Below, in pieces: positions 16,209 through 23,512 of a stretch of 32,292 bases of DNA (position 1 is the stretch's first letter; every line of letters begins with the position of its first letter). Both the position numbers and the translations under genes were made by a program. This stretch comes from Pseudomonadota bacterium (GTDB taxonomy: Bacteria; Pseudomonadota; Alphaproteobacteria; Reyranellales; Reyranellaceae): the NCBI GenBank assembly GCA_018240745.1, contig JAFEFF010000130.1, positions 1 to 32,292 of the forward strand, written 5' to 3'. Below the pieces are notes generated by a model, which did not search any database, was not told where the DNA came from, and saw nothing but the letters and a program-made list of their open reading frames with translations.

Positions 16209-16925
16209 ATGCCGGTCGAAACTGGACCGTGGGACGAAGCCCTCGACTCGCTGCGGGACTGGGATCCATCGTGGCTGGCGATCTGTGCCACGATGACCAG
16301 CAATCCATGGGTCGATGGCATCCTGCCCCGCAAGTTCGTCGAGTTGGTTGGCGTGGCACTGAACACCGCCTGCACCAACCTCAACCCGGCCGGCACGCGG
16401 CGCCATATTCGGGCTGCGCTCGCCGCTGGCGCCACGCGGGATGAGATCCTGATGGTCCTCAAGATGGCATCGGTGATGGCTATCCACTCGTGCAGCCTCG
16501 GCGCGCCAATCCTGCTGGACGAAGCGAAAATCGCCGAAGCGAGGCCGGCGCCGAAGGCGGCTGGACCGACACCGGCCTGCGACCGGATGAAGGCCGCAGG
16601 CCAGTGGAACACGGCCTGGGATCCGTTCTTCGAGCTCGATCCGCAATGGACCGATGAGTTCATGGCCACGGGGGTGGCGATCTATGCCAGCAAGACCTTC
16701 ACGCCCAAGGAGGTGGAGTTGCTGAGCATCGCCTTCGACGCCTCATACACGCACATGTATGCCCCCGGGACGCGCCGGCACATCAAGGGAGCGCTGGCGG
16801 CCGGCGCCACCGTCGAGGAAATCATGGAAGTGTTGAAGCTGTGCGTCGTGCAAGGCGTGCAAGCCTGCAATCTCGGCGTGCCGATCCTTGCCGAGGAGCT
16901 AACGGGAATCGGACGCAGCGAGTAG
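16209..16925 (+). CDS. Tandem carboxymuconolactone decarboxylase-like protein
   Basis: This 238-residue protein is made of two CMD/AhpD-type domains (about residues 35-105 and 165-230), each with the helix GTRRHIxxALAAGAT. His66 and His191 occupy the conserved histidine position. The CxxC thiol pair of AhpD peroxidases is absent: the first domain keeps only Cys55 there and the second has none, so a disulfide-based peroxidase reaction is unlikely. ATG 16209 follows the BKACE stop by five bases. A role as a decarboxylase or isomerase acting on the same keto-acid pathway is plausible, but this is inference. Confidence 0.85.
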   Translation: MPVETGPWDEALDSLRDWDPSWLAICATMTSNPWVDGILPRKFVELVGVALNTACTNLNPAGTRRHIRAALAAGATRDEILMVLKMASVMAIHSCSLGAPILLDEAKIAEARPAPKAAGPTPACDRMKAAGQWNTAWDPFFELDPQWTDEFMATGVAIYASKTFTPKEVELLSIAFDASYTHMYAPGTRRHIKGALAAGATVEEIMEVLKLCVVQGVQACNLGVPILAEELTGIGRSE

Positions 16926-16928
16926 CCG

Positions 16929-17489
16929 ATGGCCTCGAGCGAGAACGGGCTGCACAAGCTGAAGGAAAAGGGGATCGAGGAGTTTCACCGCTTCACGGTC
17001 ATGTTTCTCTATCTGTGGGCGGTCTTCGGTGTGTTCGTGCTGAACCAGGCGGTGGCGCTCGGCCAGACGAACTCCCATTTCATCACGCAGGGATTTGCCG
17101 TCATCAACGCCGCCGTGCTCGCGAAGGTGATGCTGATCGCCGAGGACCTGAAGCTTGGGCGCCGCCTCGAGCATCTGCCCCTGATCTACCCGGTGCTCTA
17201 CAAGTCCGGCGCCTTCGCCGTCGTGTTCATCGTCTTCCATGTGCTGGAGAAGATGGTCGTCGGTCTGATCGCGGGAAAGTCGGTCGCCGCGAGCATGCCC
17301 TCGATCGGCGGTGGTACGTGGTTCGGCATCGCCACGGTCTGGGCGATCATGGCGGCCTCGCTGCTACCCTTCTTCGCCTTGCGGGAGATCAGCCGCATCA
17401 TGGGCAAAGGCGAACTCTGGAACATCATGTTCAGGCGGCCTGCACAGGATCTGCGTTCGGCTGCCGAGCGGAAGTGGGGTCATCATTAG
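16929..17489 (+). CDS. Unknown integral membrane protein, third gene of the BKACE operon
   Basis: This 186-residue protein has about four hydrophobic segments: FTVMFLYLWAVFGVFVL, ITQGFAVINAAVLAKVMLI, SGAFAVVFIVFHVLEKMVV and WFGIATVWAIMAASLLPFF. Charged loops and a basic C-terminal tail lie outside them. It starts three bases after the CMD-like gene stop, so it belongs to the same transcript. I do not recognise the family. It carries no obvious transporter motif, and four helices is few for a secondary carrier acting alone. It could be a small uptake or signalling component for the substrate of the BKACE enzyme. Confidence 0.75.
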   Translation: MASSENGLHKLKEKGIEEFHRFTVMFLYLWAVFGVFVLNQAVALGQTNSHFITQGFAVINAAVLAKVMLIAEDLKLGRRLEHLPLIYPVLYKSGAFAVVFIVFHVLEKMVVGLIAGKSVAASMPSIGGGTWFGIATVWAIMAASLLPFFALREISRIMGKGELWNIMFRRPAQDLRSAAERKWGHH

Positions 17490-17554
17490 ATGCCCTCGGG
17501 CACGTCGCCTGCTCTTTCGGCGACATTCCACTAGTCTGGCTTCCGTTCCTGGGA

Positions 17555-17584
17555 GAGGCCGCCGGCGATCTTGCCGGCGGCCTC
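17555..17584. terminator. Hairpin between convergent genes
   Basis: GAGGCCGCCGGC (17555-17566) and GCCGGCGGCCTC (17573-17584) form a perfect 12-bp stem with a six-base loop. It lies between the end of the membrane-protein gene and the end of the convergent binding-protein gene. It has no T-tract on either side, so termination strength is uncertain. A related shorter hairpin lies downstream of the second binding-protein copy near 18963-18981. Confidence 0.5.
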
Positions 17585-17587
17585 GCC

Positions 17588-18890
17588 CTTCCGGTCGGAG
17601 ACCGGCGATCAGGTGCTTTCGTTGTGCATCACGTCGCCGAACAGTTCCCAGGTCTCACCCTTGAAGCGCGAGAGCTGGACCGCCTGGACCGGATAGAAGT
17701 CGGTCGGGCTGGTCGTCACGCTGATGCCCGGCAACAGGCCCGGCAGGCGAAGCTGATGGTGGTTCGCCGCCTGCCTCATCAGGTTCTCGCGGGTCAGCAC
17801 GTCGCCGCATTTCTCGAGAGTCTTGCACATCAGGGTCGCCACGCCGTAGGCATAGACGTAGCTGCCGTCCGCCAGGTTTCCATCGGGTATGTACTTGGCC
17901 ATGAAGGCGCGCCATTCCTTCATGTCGTCCTCGCCGTCCCACTGATGGTCGGTGGGATCCTTCAGCCATGCCGCGGTGATCACGCCCTGCACGTTCTCGA
18001 AGCCGGCCGGCTTCATGGTCGTGCCGACGCTGGCCGCCACGTTGTTCATGTACTGCGTGGGCTTCCACCCCAGGTCGGCCACCTTGCGCATGGCCTGGGC
18101 GGCGAACTTCGAGATCGACACGTTGTAGAAGACGTTGGCGCCCGAGTTCTTCAGCTCGATGATCTGGCTGTCGACCGTCGGGTCGGTCGCCTCGTAAGTG
18201 ACGACCTTGACCAGCCGGCCGACTTCCTTGCCGAGCCCGTCCTTGATGCCGTTGAAGTAGTCCTTGCCGTAGTCGTCGTTCTGGTAGAGCACGCCGATCT
18301 TGGCATCCCTGACGTTGGCCAGGATGTGCTTGGCGTAGATGATGCCCTCGGTGTGGTAGTCGGGCTGATAGCCCATGGTCCACGGGAACTCCTTGGGATT
18401 GCCCCACTTCGACGCGCCGGTGGCGATGTAGAGCTGCGGCACCTTCTTCGTGTTCATGTATTTGTGGATCGCCGTGTTGCACGGCGTTCCCGTCATGTTG
18501 AAGCAGGCGAGCACATGGTCCTCTTCGACCAGCTTGCGGATCATCTCCACCGTCTTCGGCGGCGAGTAGCCGTCATCGTAGGTGATGAAGGTGACCTTGC
18601 GGCCGTTGATGCCGCCGGTCTCGTTGACCATCTTCCAGTACGCCTGATGCAGCTTGCCGATCGAGCTGTAGGAAGAGGCGGGCCCGCTGTAGGGGTTGGT
18701 GTGACCGATCTTGATCTCGGTGTCGGTCGCCCCGACGTCGTACTTCTTTTCGCCAAACGCCACGCGATTCGCCGAAAACGCCGTAGCGGCCGATATGCCG
18801 GCCAGGAAGGTACGCCTGTTGGTCTTCATGTGATGGCTCCCTGTATCGTCAGTTCACTCCATGCACTCTCCTCACGCTGAACGGTGGAAA
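17588..18890 (-). repeat. Tandem duplication, copy 1
   Basis: This unit is repeated at 18988-20289 at an offset of 1400 bp (1399 after a single-base indel in the leader). It includes the whole binding-protein gene, its ribosome site and about 60 bp of leader and promoter-side sequence, which is virtually identical in both copies. The unit ends at ACGGTGGAAA in both. Confidence 0.9.
17609..18829 (-). CDS. Branched-chain/amide-type ABC solute-binding protein, copy 1
   Basis: This is a 406-residue periplasmic binding protein of the LivK/Peripla_BP_6 family, exported by Tat (NRRTFLAG then a hydrophobic stretch). The mature protein starts near KKYDVGATDTEIKIG and has the family blocks GHTNPYSGPAS, TYDDGYSPPKT and VLYQNDDYGKDY. 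GGGAG lies eight bases before the start. It differs from copy 2 at about 45 of 406 positions, mostly in the middle and near the C-terminus, including LACFNMTG against LCTFNTLG. No permease or ATPase gene is nearby, so it must work with a transporter encoded elsewhere. The ligand is unknown; members bind branched-chain amino acids, amides or aromatic acids. Confidence 0.9.
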   Translation of the reverse strand: MKTNRRTFLAGISAATAFSANRVAFGEKKYDVGATDTEIKIGHTNPYSGPASSYSSIGKLHQAYWKMVNETGGINGRKVTFITYDDGYSPPKTVEMIRKLVEEDHVLACFNMTGTPCNTAIHKYMNTKKVPQLYIATGASKWGNPKEFPWTMGYQPDYHTEGIIYAKHILANVRDAKIGVLYQNDDYGKDYFNGIKDGLGKEVGRLVKVVTYEATDPTVDSQIIELKNSGANVFYNVSISKFAAQAMRKVADLGWKPTQYMNNVAASVGTTMKPAGFENVQGVITAAWLKDPTDHQWDGEDDMKEWRAFMAKYIPDGNLADGSYVYAYGVATLMCKTLEKCGDVLTRENLMRQAANHHQLRLPGLLPGISVTTSPTDFYPVQAVQLSRFKGETWELFGDVMHNEST

Positions 18891-18931
18891 TCGAGCGACG
18901 GCACTCAACTACGCGGGGCTGAACGCAGGAA

Positions 18932-18950
18932 ACGGCTGGACGCCAGCCGT
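18932..18950. repeat. Short hairpin in the spacer between duplicated units
   Basis: ACGGCTGG (18932-18939) pairs perfectly with CCAGCCGT (18943-18950) around a three-base loop. It lies in the 97-bp spacer that is not part of the duplication. It may help to terminate the upstream minus-strand copy 2 transcript. Confidence 0.35.
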
Positions 18951-18987
18951 CGTTGGAAGAAGCCGCCGGTGCTGCCGGCGGCCCCTC

Positions 18988-20289
18988 CTTCCGGTCGGAG
19001 ACCGGCGATCAGCTGCTTTCGTTGTGCATCACGTCGCCGAACAGCTCCCAGGTCTGGCCCTTGAAGCGCTGCAGTTGCACCGCCTGGACCGGATAGAAGT
19101 CGGTCGGGCTGGTCGTGACGCTGATGCCCGGCAACAGGCCCGGCAGGTGAAGCTGATGGTGGCTCGCGGCCTGCCTCATCAGGTTCTCGCGCGTCAGCAC
19201 GTCGCCGCACTTCTTCAGGGTTATGTGCATGATGGTGGCGACGCAGTAGGCATAGACGTAGCTCGCGTCGCCAAGGTTGGCGTCGGGCATGTGCTTGCCC
19301 ATGAAGGCGCGCCATTCCTTCATATCCGGCTCGTTGTCCCACTGGTGGTCGGTGGGGTCCTTGAGCCAGGCGGCGGTGATCACGCCCTGCACGTTCTCGA
19401 AGCCGGCCGGCTTCATGGTGGTGGTGACGCTGGCCGAGACGTTGTTCATGTACTGCGCCGGCTTCCATCCCAGGTCGGCCGCCTTGCGCATGGCCTGGGC
19501 GGCGAACTTCGGGATCGACACGTTGTAGAAGACGTTGGCGCCCGAGTCCTTCAACTGGATGATCTGAGAGTCCACGGTCGGGTCGGTCACCTCGTAGGTG
19601 ACGACCTTGACCATGCGTCCCGCCTCCTTGCCGAGCCCGTCCTTGATGCCGTTGAAGTAGTCCTTGCCGTAGTCGTCGTTCTGGTAGAGCACCCCGATCT
19701 TGGCATCCCTGACGTTGCCCAGGATGTGCTTGGCATAGATGATGCCCTCGGTGTGGTAGTCGGGCTGGAAGCCCATGGTCCACGGGAATTCCTTGGGATT
19801 GCCCCACTTCGACGCGCCGGTGGCGACGTAGAGCTGCGGCACCTTCTTGTGGTTCATGTACTTGTGGATCGCCGTGTTGCACGGCGTGCCGAGCGTGTTG
19901 AAGGTGCACAGCACCTGGTCCTCCTCGACCAGCTTGCGCACCATCTCGACGGTTTTCGGCGGCTGGTAGCCGTCGTCGTAGCTGATGAAGTTGATCTTGC
20001 GGCCGTTGATGCCGCCGGCTTCGTTGACCGATTTCCAGTAGGCCTGATGCAGCTTGCCGATCGTGCTGTAGGAAGAAGCCGGCCCGCTGTAGGGATTGGT
20101 GTGACCGATCTTGATCTCGGTGTCGGTCGCTCCCACGTCGTACTTCTTTTCGCCAAACGCCACGCGATTCGCCGAAAACGCCGTAGCGGCCGATATGCCG
20201 GCCAGAAAAGTACGCCTGTTGGTCTTCATGTGATGCTCCCTGTATCGTCAGTTCACTCCATGCACTCTCCTCACGCTGAACGGTGGAAA
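18988..20289 (-). repeat. Tandem duplication, copy 2
   Basis: This is the second unit of the duplication. It matches copy 1 from CTTCCGGTCGG at its left end to ACGGTGGAAA at its right end, in the same orientation. The leader lacks one G relative to copy 1 just before the start codon, shortening the ribosome-site spacing by one base. Confidence 0.9.
19009..20229 (-). CDS. Branched-chain/amide-type ABC solute-binding protein, copy 2
   Basis: This 406-residue paralogue of the downstream gene is identical over the whole signal peptide and first 55 residues and about 89% identical overall by eye. It shows the same Tat signal and Peripla_BP_6 architecture. Substitutions are clustered rather than random: one patch near residues 107-113 (CTFNTLG) and one near 345-360 (CVATIMHITLKK, against GVATLMCKTLEK). 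Such patches could change ligand choice. The frame is intact, so it is not a pseudogene. It diverges from the guanine-deaminase-like gene across about 220 bp, and a link to purine or amide uptake is possible but unproven. Confidence 0.9.
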   Translation of the reverse strand: MKTNRRTFLAGISAATAFSANRVAFGEKKYDVGATDTEIKIGHTNPYSGPASSYSTIGKLHQAYWKSVNEAGGINGRKINFISYDDGYQPPKTVEMVRKLVEEDQVLCTFNTLGTPCNTAIHKYMNHKKVPQLYVATGASKWGNPKEFPWTMGFQPDYHTEGIIYAKHILGNVRDAKIGVLYQNDDYGKDYFNGIKDGLGKEAGRMVKVVTYEVTDPTVDSQIIQLKDSGANVFYNVSIPKFAAQAMRKAADLGWKPAQYMNNVSASVTTTMKPAGFENVQGVITAAWLKDPTDHQWDNEPDMKEWRAFMGKHMPDANLGDASYVYAYCVATIMHITLKKCGDVLTRENLMRQAASHHQLHLPGLLPGISVTTSPTDFYPVQAVQLQRFKGQTWELFGDVMHNESS

Positions 20290-20450
20290 CGGGACAGCCG
20301 GCTCTCCCAGGAAGCCGGACGCCCGGAACGGTAGCACCCCGGCGCGGCCCGCGGAAGCAAGCGACGAAACCGGACGAACTTCGAGTGGCGTCCTCTCCGG
20401 TGCCCGCCGGGATCGGGACTGCGGGCGCTTTACGGGCTACGCTGACAAAA

Positions 20451-21824
20451 ATGGCGACCCTCGGTATCCGCGGCACGTTCTTCGACTTCGTCGACGATCC
20501 CTGGAAGCATCCCGGCCGCGAGCGTGACGCCGCCCGCTTCCATGCCGACGGGCTGATGGTGATCGAGGACGGCCGGATCGCCGACTTCGGCGCCTTCGAC
20601 GAGGTCTCGCGCCGCCATCGTGCGCTCGAGCTCACGCATCTCGAGGACCGGCTGATCCTGCCCGGCTTCATCGACGGCCATGTCCACTTCCCGCAGGCCC
20701 GCGTGGTCGGGGCGTTCGGCGAGCAGCTCCTGTCCTGGCTGCAGGTCTGGGTCTTCCCGGAGGAGCTCAAGTACAAGGACCGCGCCTATGCGTCCGAGGC
20801 GGCGATGCGCTTCTTCGACAACCTGCTGGCCGGCGGCACGACCACCTGCCAGGCCTTCACCTCGAGCTCGCCGGTCTCGGCCGAGGCGCTGTTCGACGAA
20901 GCCCGACGGCGCAACATGCGGCTGATCTCGGGCCTCACCGGCGTCGATCGCCATGCGCCGGCCGACTACGCCAACACACCGGAGGAGTTCTATCGCGAGA
21001 GCAAGCGGCTGATCGGGCGCTACCACAAGCAGGGCCGCGGCCTCTACGCCATCACGCCGCGCTATGCGCTCGGGTCTTCGCCCGAGCTGATGCAGGCCTG
21101 CCGGCGGCTGAAGCAGGAGCATCCGGACTGCTGGGTCAACACCCACATCTCCGAGACGCGCGACGAGGTCAGTGCCGTGCGCAAGGAGAACCCCGACTGC
21201 GCCGACTATCTCGCCGTCTACGAGAAGTACGGCCTGGTCGGCCCGCGCTTCTCGGGTGGGCACGGCATCTGGCTGTCGGACGACGAGTTCGCGCGGTTCG
21301 CGAGCCGTGGGGCCGCCGTCGTGTTCTGCCCCTGCTCCAACCTCTTCCTGGGCAGCGGCCTGTTCCGCATCGGCCGCGCCACCGATCCCCGGCAGCGCGT
21401 GCGGCTCGCCTGGGGCAGCGACATCGGCGCGGGCAACCGCTTCTCGATGCTGGGCGCACTCGACGAGGGCTACAAGATCGGCATGCTCAACAACGCCAGC
21501 CTGGCCGACGCCGCCGAGGCCGAGCGCAACAAGATCTCGCCGTATCGCGGCTTCTGGTCGATCACCCTGGGCGGCGCCGAGGCGCTCTACATCGACGACC
21601 TGGTCGGCAACTTCCAGGCGGGCAAGGAGGCCGACTTCGTGGCCCTCGACTGGAAGGCCGGCCAGAAGTCGCTGGCGTGGCGCCAGTCGCTGGTGACCGC
21701 CGGCCGGCCGCAGACCATGGAGCAGGCGGCGGACCTCCTGTTCGGCGTCATGATGGTCGGCGACGATCGCGCGGTCGCCGAGACCTGGGTGATGGGCCAG
21801 CGGCTCTACAGGAAGACGGAGTGA
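20451..21824 (+). CDS. guaD: Guanine deaminase-like amidohydrolase
   Basis: This is a metal-dependent amidohydrolase of 457 residues that most resembles guanine deaminase, which converts guanine to xanthine and ammonia. The metal site is readable: His77 and His79 (GFIDGHVHFPQ), His232 (NTHISE) and Asp324 (WGSDIGAG), with His271 (GGHGIWLSDDEF) as a further active-site histidine. The family signature PCSNLFLGSG follows near residue 294. ATG 20451 begins the family N-terminus; the frame is open upstream, but that sequence lies in the divergent promoter region. The GST-like gene follows four bases later. Other purine or aminohydrolase activities in this family cannot be excluded. Confidence 0.85.
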   Translation: MATLGIRGTFFDFVDDPWKHPGRERDAARFHADGLMVIEDGRIADFGAFDEVSRRHRALELTHLEDRLILPGFIDGHVHFPQARVVGAFGEQLLSWLQVWVFPEELKYKDRAYASEAAMRFFDNLLAGGTTTCQAFTSSSPVSAEALFDEARRRNMRLISGLTGVDRHAPADYANTPEEFYRESKRLIGRYHKQGRGLYAITPRYALGSSPELMQACRRLKQEHPDCWVNTHISETRDEVSAVRKENPDCADYLAVYEKYGLVGPRFSGGHGIWLSDDEFARFASRGAAVVFCPCSNLFLGSGLFRIGRATDPRQRVRLAWGSDIGAGNRFSMLGALDEGYKIGMLNNASLADAAEAERNKISPYRGFWSITLGGAEALYIDDLVGNFQAGKEADFVALDWKAGQKSLAWRQSLVTAGRPQTMEQAADLLFGVMMVGDDRAVAETWVMGQRLYRKTE

Positions 21825-21828
21825 ACGG

Positions 21829-22584
21829 ATGCCTGTGACATACCTCAGCACCGAGCAGGCGATCGCCCGGCCCGGCCTGCGCATGGTCGTGGTCGGCAAC
21901 GTGCCGAGTCCGTGGGGCGAGGCCGCCAAGGGCATCTTCCATATGAAGGGCCTCGACTGGGCCGCCGTGCGCCTCGCCTACGATGACGAAGCCCAGCGCC
22001 AATGGGCCGGCCAGCGCAGCGGCCCGGTCGCGATCTACGACGACGAACCGCCGCGCGCCGGCTGGGCGGAGATCCTGCTGCTCGCCGAGCGGCTGGCGCC
22101 CCGGCCCCCGCTGGTGCCGACCGATGCGGCGGAGCGCGCGACCATGTTCGGCCTGGCGCACGAGATCTGCGGCCAGGAGGGGCTGAGCTGGACGCGTCGC
22201 CTGCAGCTCATCCACGCCGGCGCCTTCGGCGAGCGCGCTGGCCAGTACCTCGGGCGCAAGTACGGCTACAACCCGGCCGCCGGCGGCGCTGCGGCGACGC
22301 GGGTGGCCGCCTTGCTGCGGCTGCTGGCGACGCGGCTCGCGACGCAGCGCCTGGCGGGCAGCCCCTATTATGTCGGCAAGTCGCCGACGGCGGTCGACAT
22401 CTACAGCGCGACGGGCCTGGGGCTGTTCCGGCCATTGCCGCCGGAACACTGCCCGATGGACGAGGCGCTCCGCAGCGCCTTCTCGCGCCGCGATCCGCAA
22501 ACCGATGCGGCGCTCGATCCGATCCTGCTCGAACACCGGGACATGATGTATGCCCGGCACCTTGAGCTGCCGCTGTCGCTTTAG
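21829..22584 (+). CDS. Glutathione S-transferase-like protein
   Basis: This 251-residue protein has a GST-like arrangement: a degenerate N-terminal thioredoxin-like part (MVVVGNVPSPWGEAAKGIFHMKGLDWAAV) and an all-helical C-terminal domain. The C-terminal domain contains the late GST signature in YYVGKSPTAVDIYSATGL, where the family usually has G-x-x-x-T/S-x-A-D. A catalytic Tyr, Ser or Cys of the classical classes is not clear; Ser or Trp in PSPWG is the candidate. It starts four bases after the guanine deaminase-like stop, so co-expression is likely. Its substrate and the reason for the pairing are unknown. Confidence 0.75.
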   Translation: MPVTYLSTEQAIARPGLRMVVVGNVPSPWGEAAKGIFHMKGLDWAAVRLAYDDEAQRQWAGQRSGPVAIYDDEPPRAGWAEILLLAERLAPRPPLVPTDAAERATMFGLAHEICGQEGLSWTRRLQLIHAGAFGERAGQYLGRKYGYNPAAGGAAATRVAALLRLLATRLATQRLAGSPYYVGKSPTAVDIYSATGLGLFRPLPPEHCPMDEALRSAFSRRDPQTDAALDPILLEHRDMMYARHLELPLSL

Positions 22585-22586
22585 CT

Positions 22587-22642
22587 GGGGGCGCGCCACT
22601 CCGTGGCGCGATTCATGACGCGCCACGGAGTGGCGCGCCCCC
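22587..22642. repeat. Perfect 24-bp palindrome between convergent genes
   Basis: The arms at 22587-22610 and 22619-22642 are perfect inverted copies rich in GCGCGCC and CCGTGG, around an eight-base loop ATTCATGA. The element begins three bases after the GST-like stop and ends ten bases before the convergent aldolase stop. It probably folds in RNA on both strands and can act as a transcription barrier. It shares the TTCATGA loop with the element at 10676-10773, and GC-rich pieces like GGGGCGCGCC also occur at 10648. Confidence 0.8.
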
Positions 22643-22651
22643 GGCAAAAGA

Positions 22652-23449
22652 CTAATGCCGCCAGCTCGTATCGGTCCTGTCGAGCTTGCGGATCAGGGCG
22701 GCGAACTCGAGGTCGCCCTGGCCGGTATGCTCGTCGCCGAAGCCCTCGAGCTGGCCGTGCGACTTGCCGGCCACGTTGTCGCCCATGGTGCTGATCGTGC
22801 CGGCGGCGCCGGCGTCGACCTGGGTCTGGCAGGCGCGCTCCAGGCGATAGAGGCGGATGAACGCCTCCGGCACGGTGCGGCCGGTGGTGAGCAGCCCGTG
22901 ATTGCGCAGCATCATCGCCGTCTTCTCGCCGAGGTCCTCGACCAGTCGCGGCCGCTCGTCGAGCTCGAGGCTCACGCCCTCGTAGTCGTGGTAGGCGAGC
23001 GCGCCGTGGAACGCCGTCGCGTTCATCGAGATCGGCAGCAGCCCTTCCTTCGTCGCCGCCACCGCCATGCCGGCGCGGGTGTGAGTGTGCATCACCACGC
23101 GATGGCGCGCCTGATGCGCCATGTGGATCGCCGAATGGATGACGAAACCCGCATGGTTCACCGGATAGGCGGACTCGCCGATGATGTTGCCGTCGACGTC
23201 GATCTTCACCAGGTTCGAGGCGGTGACCTCGTCGTAGCTGAGGCCGAACGGGTTGATCAGGAAGTGCGCCGCCTCACCCGGGACGCGCGCGGTGAGATGG
23301 CCGTAGATCAGCTCGGTCCAGCCGAAATGGTCGACCAGACGATAGGCGGCGGCGAGCTGGCGGCGCAGCGCCCATTCGCCCTGCTCGGGCGGCATCGCAT
23401 AGACGTCGATTCCGGTCAGCGGATGGTCAGGGGCGATATGCGTGTCCAT
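22652..23449 (-). CDS. Class II aldolase/adducin family protein
   Basis: This is a 265-residue cytoplasmic protein of the class II aldolase (AraD/FucA) fold that should cleave or epimerise a small phosphorylated or keto sugar-like compound using a divalent metal. The metal-binding motif HTHTRAG places His121 and His123, with a later RNHGLLTTG histidine completing the site. The start ATG 23449 is preceded by GGAGG eight bases upstream; an ATG seven codons earlier is less well placed. Members of this subgroup are often annotated only as aldolase II superfamily. It diverges from the methyltransferase over 63 bp. Confidence 0.88.
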   Translation of the reverse strand: MDTHIAPDHPLTGIDVYAMPPEQGEWALRRQLAAAYRLVDHFGWTELIYGHLTARVPGEAAHFLINPFGLSYDEVTASNLVKIDVDGNIIGESAYPVNHAGFVIHSAIHMAHQARHRVVMHTHTRAGMAVAATKEGLLPISMNATAFHGALAYHDYEGVSLELDERPRLVEDLGEKTAMMLRNHGLLTTGRTVPEAFIRLYRLERACQTQVDAGAAGTISTMGDNVAGKSHGQLEGFGDEHTGQGDLEFAALIRKLDRTDTSWRH

Positions 23450-23512
23450 GGGCAAATCCTCCACCCTCAAGCTTAGGCCCGCGCGCTATGCTCCGGCAAC
23501 TGGAGGACAGAG

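Noticed and set aside
17609..20229. One binding-protein copy as a decaying pseudogene
   Set aside because: Both frames are full length, with intact signal peptides and ribosome sites and only substitutions between them.
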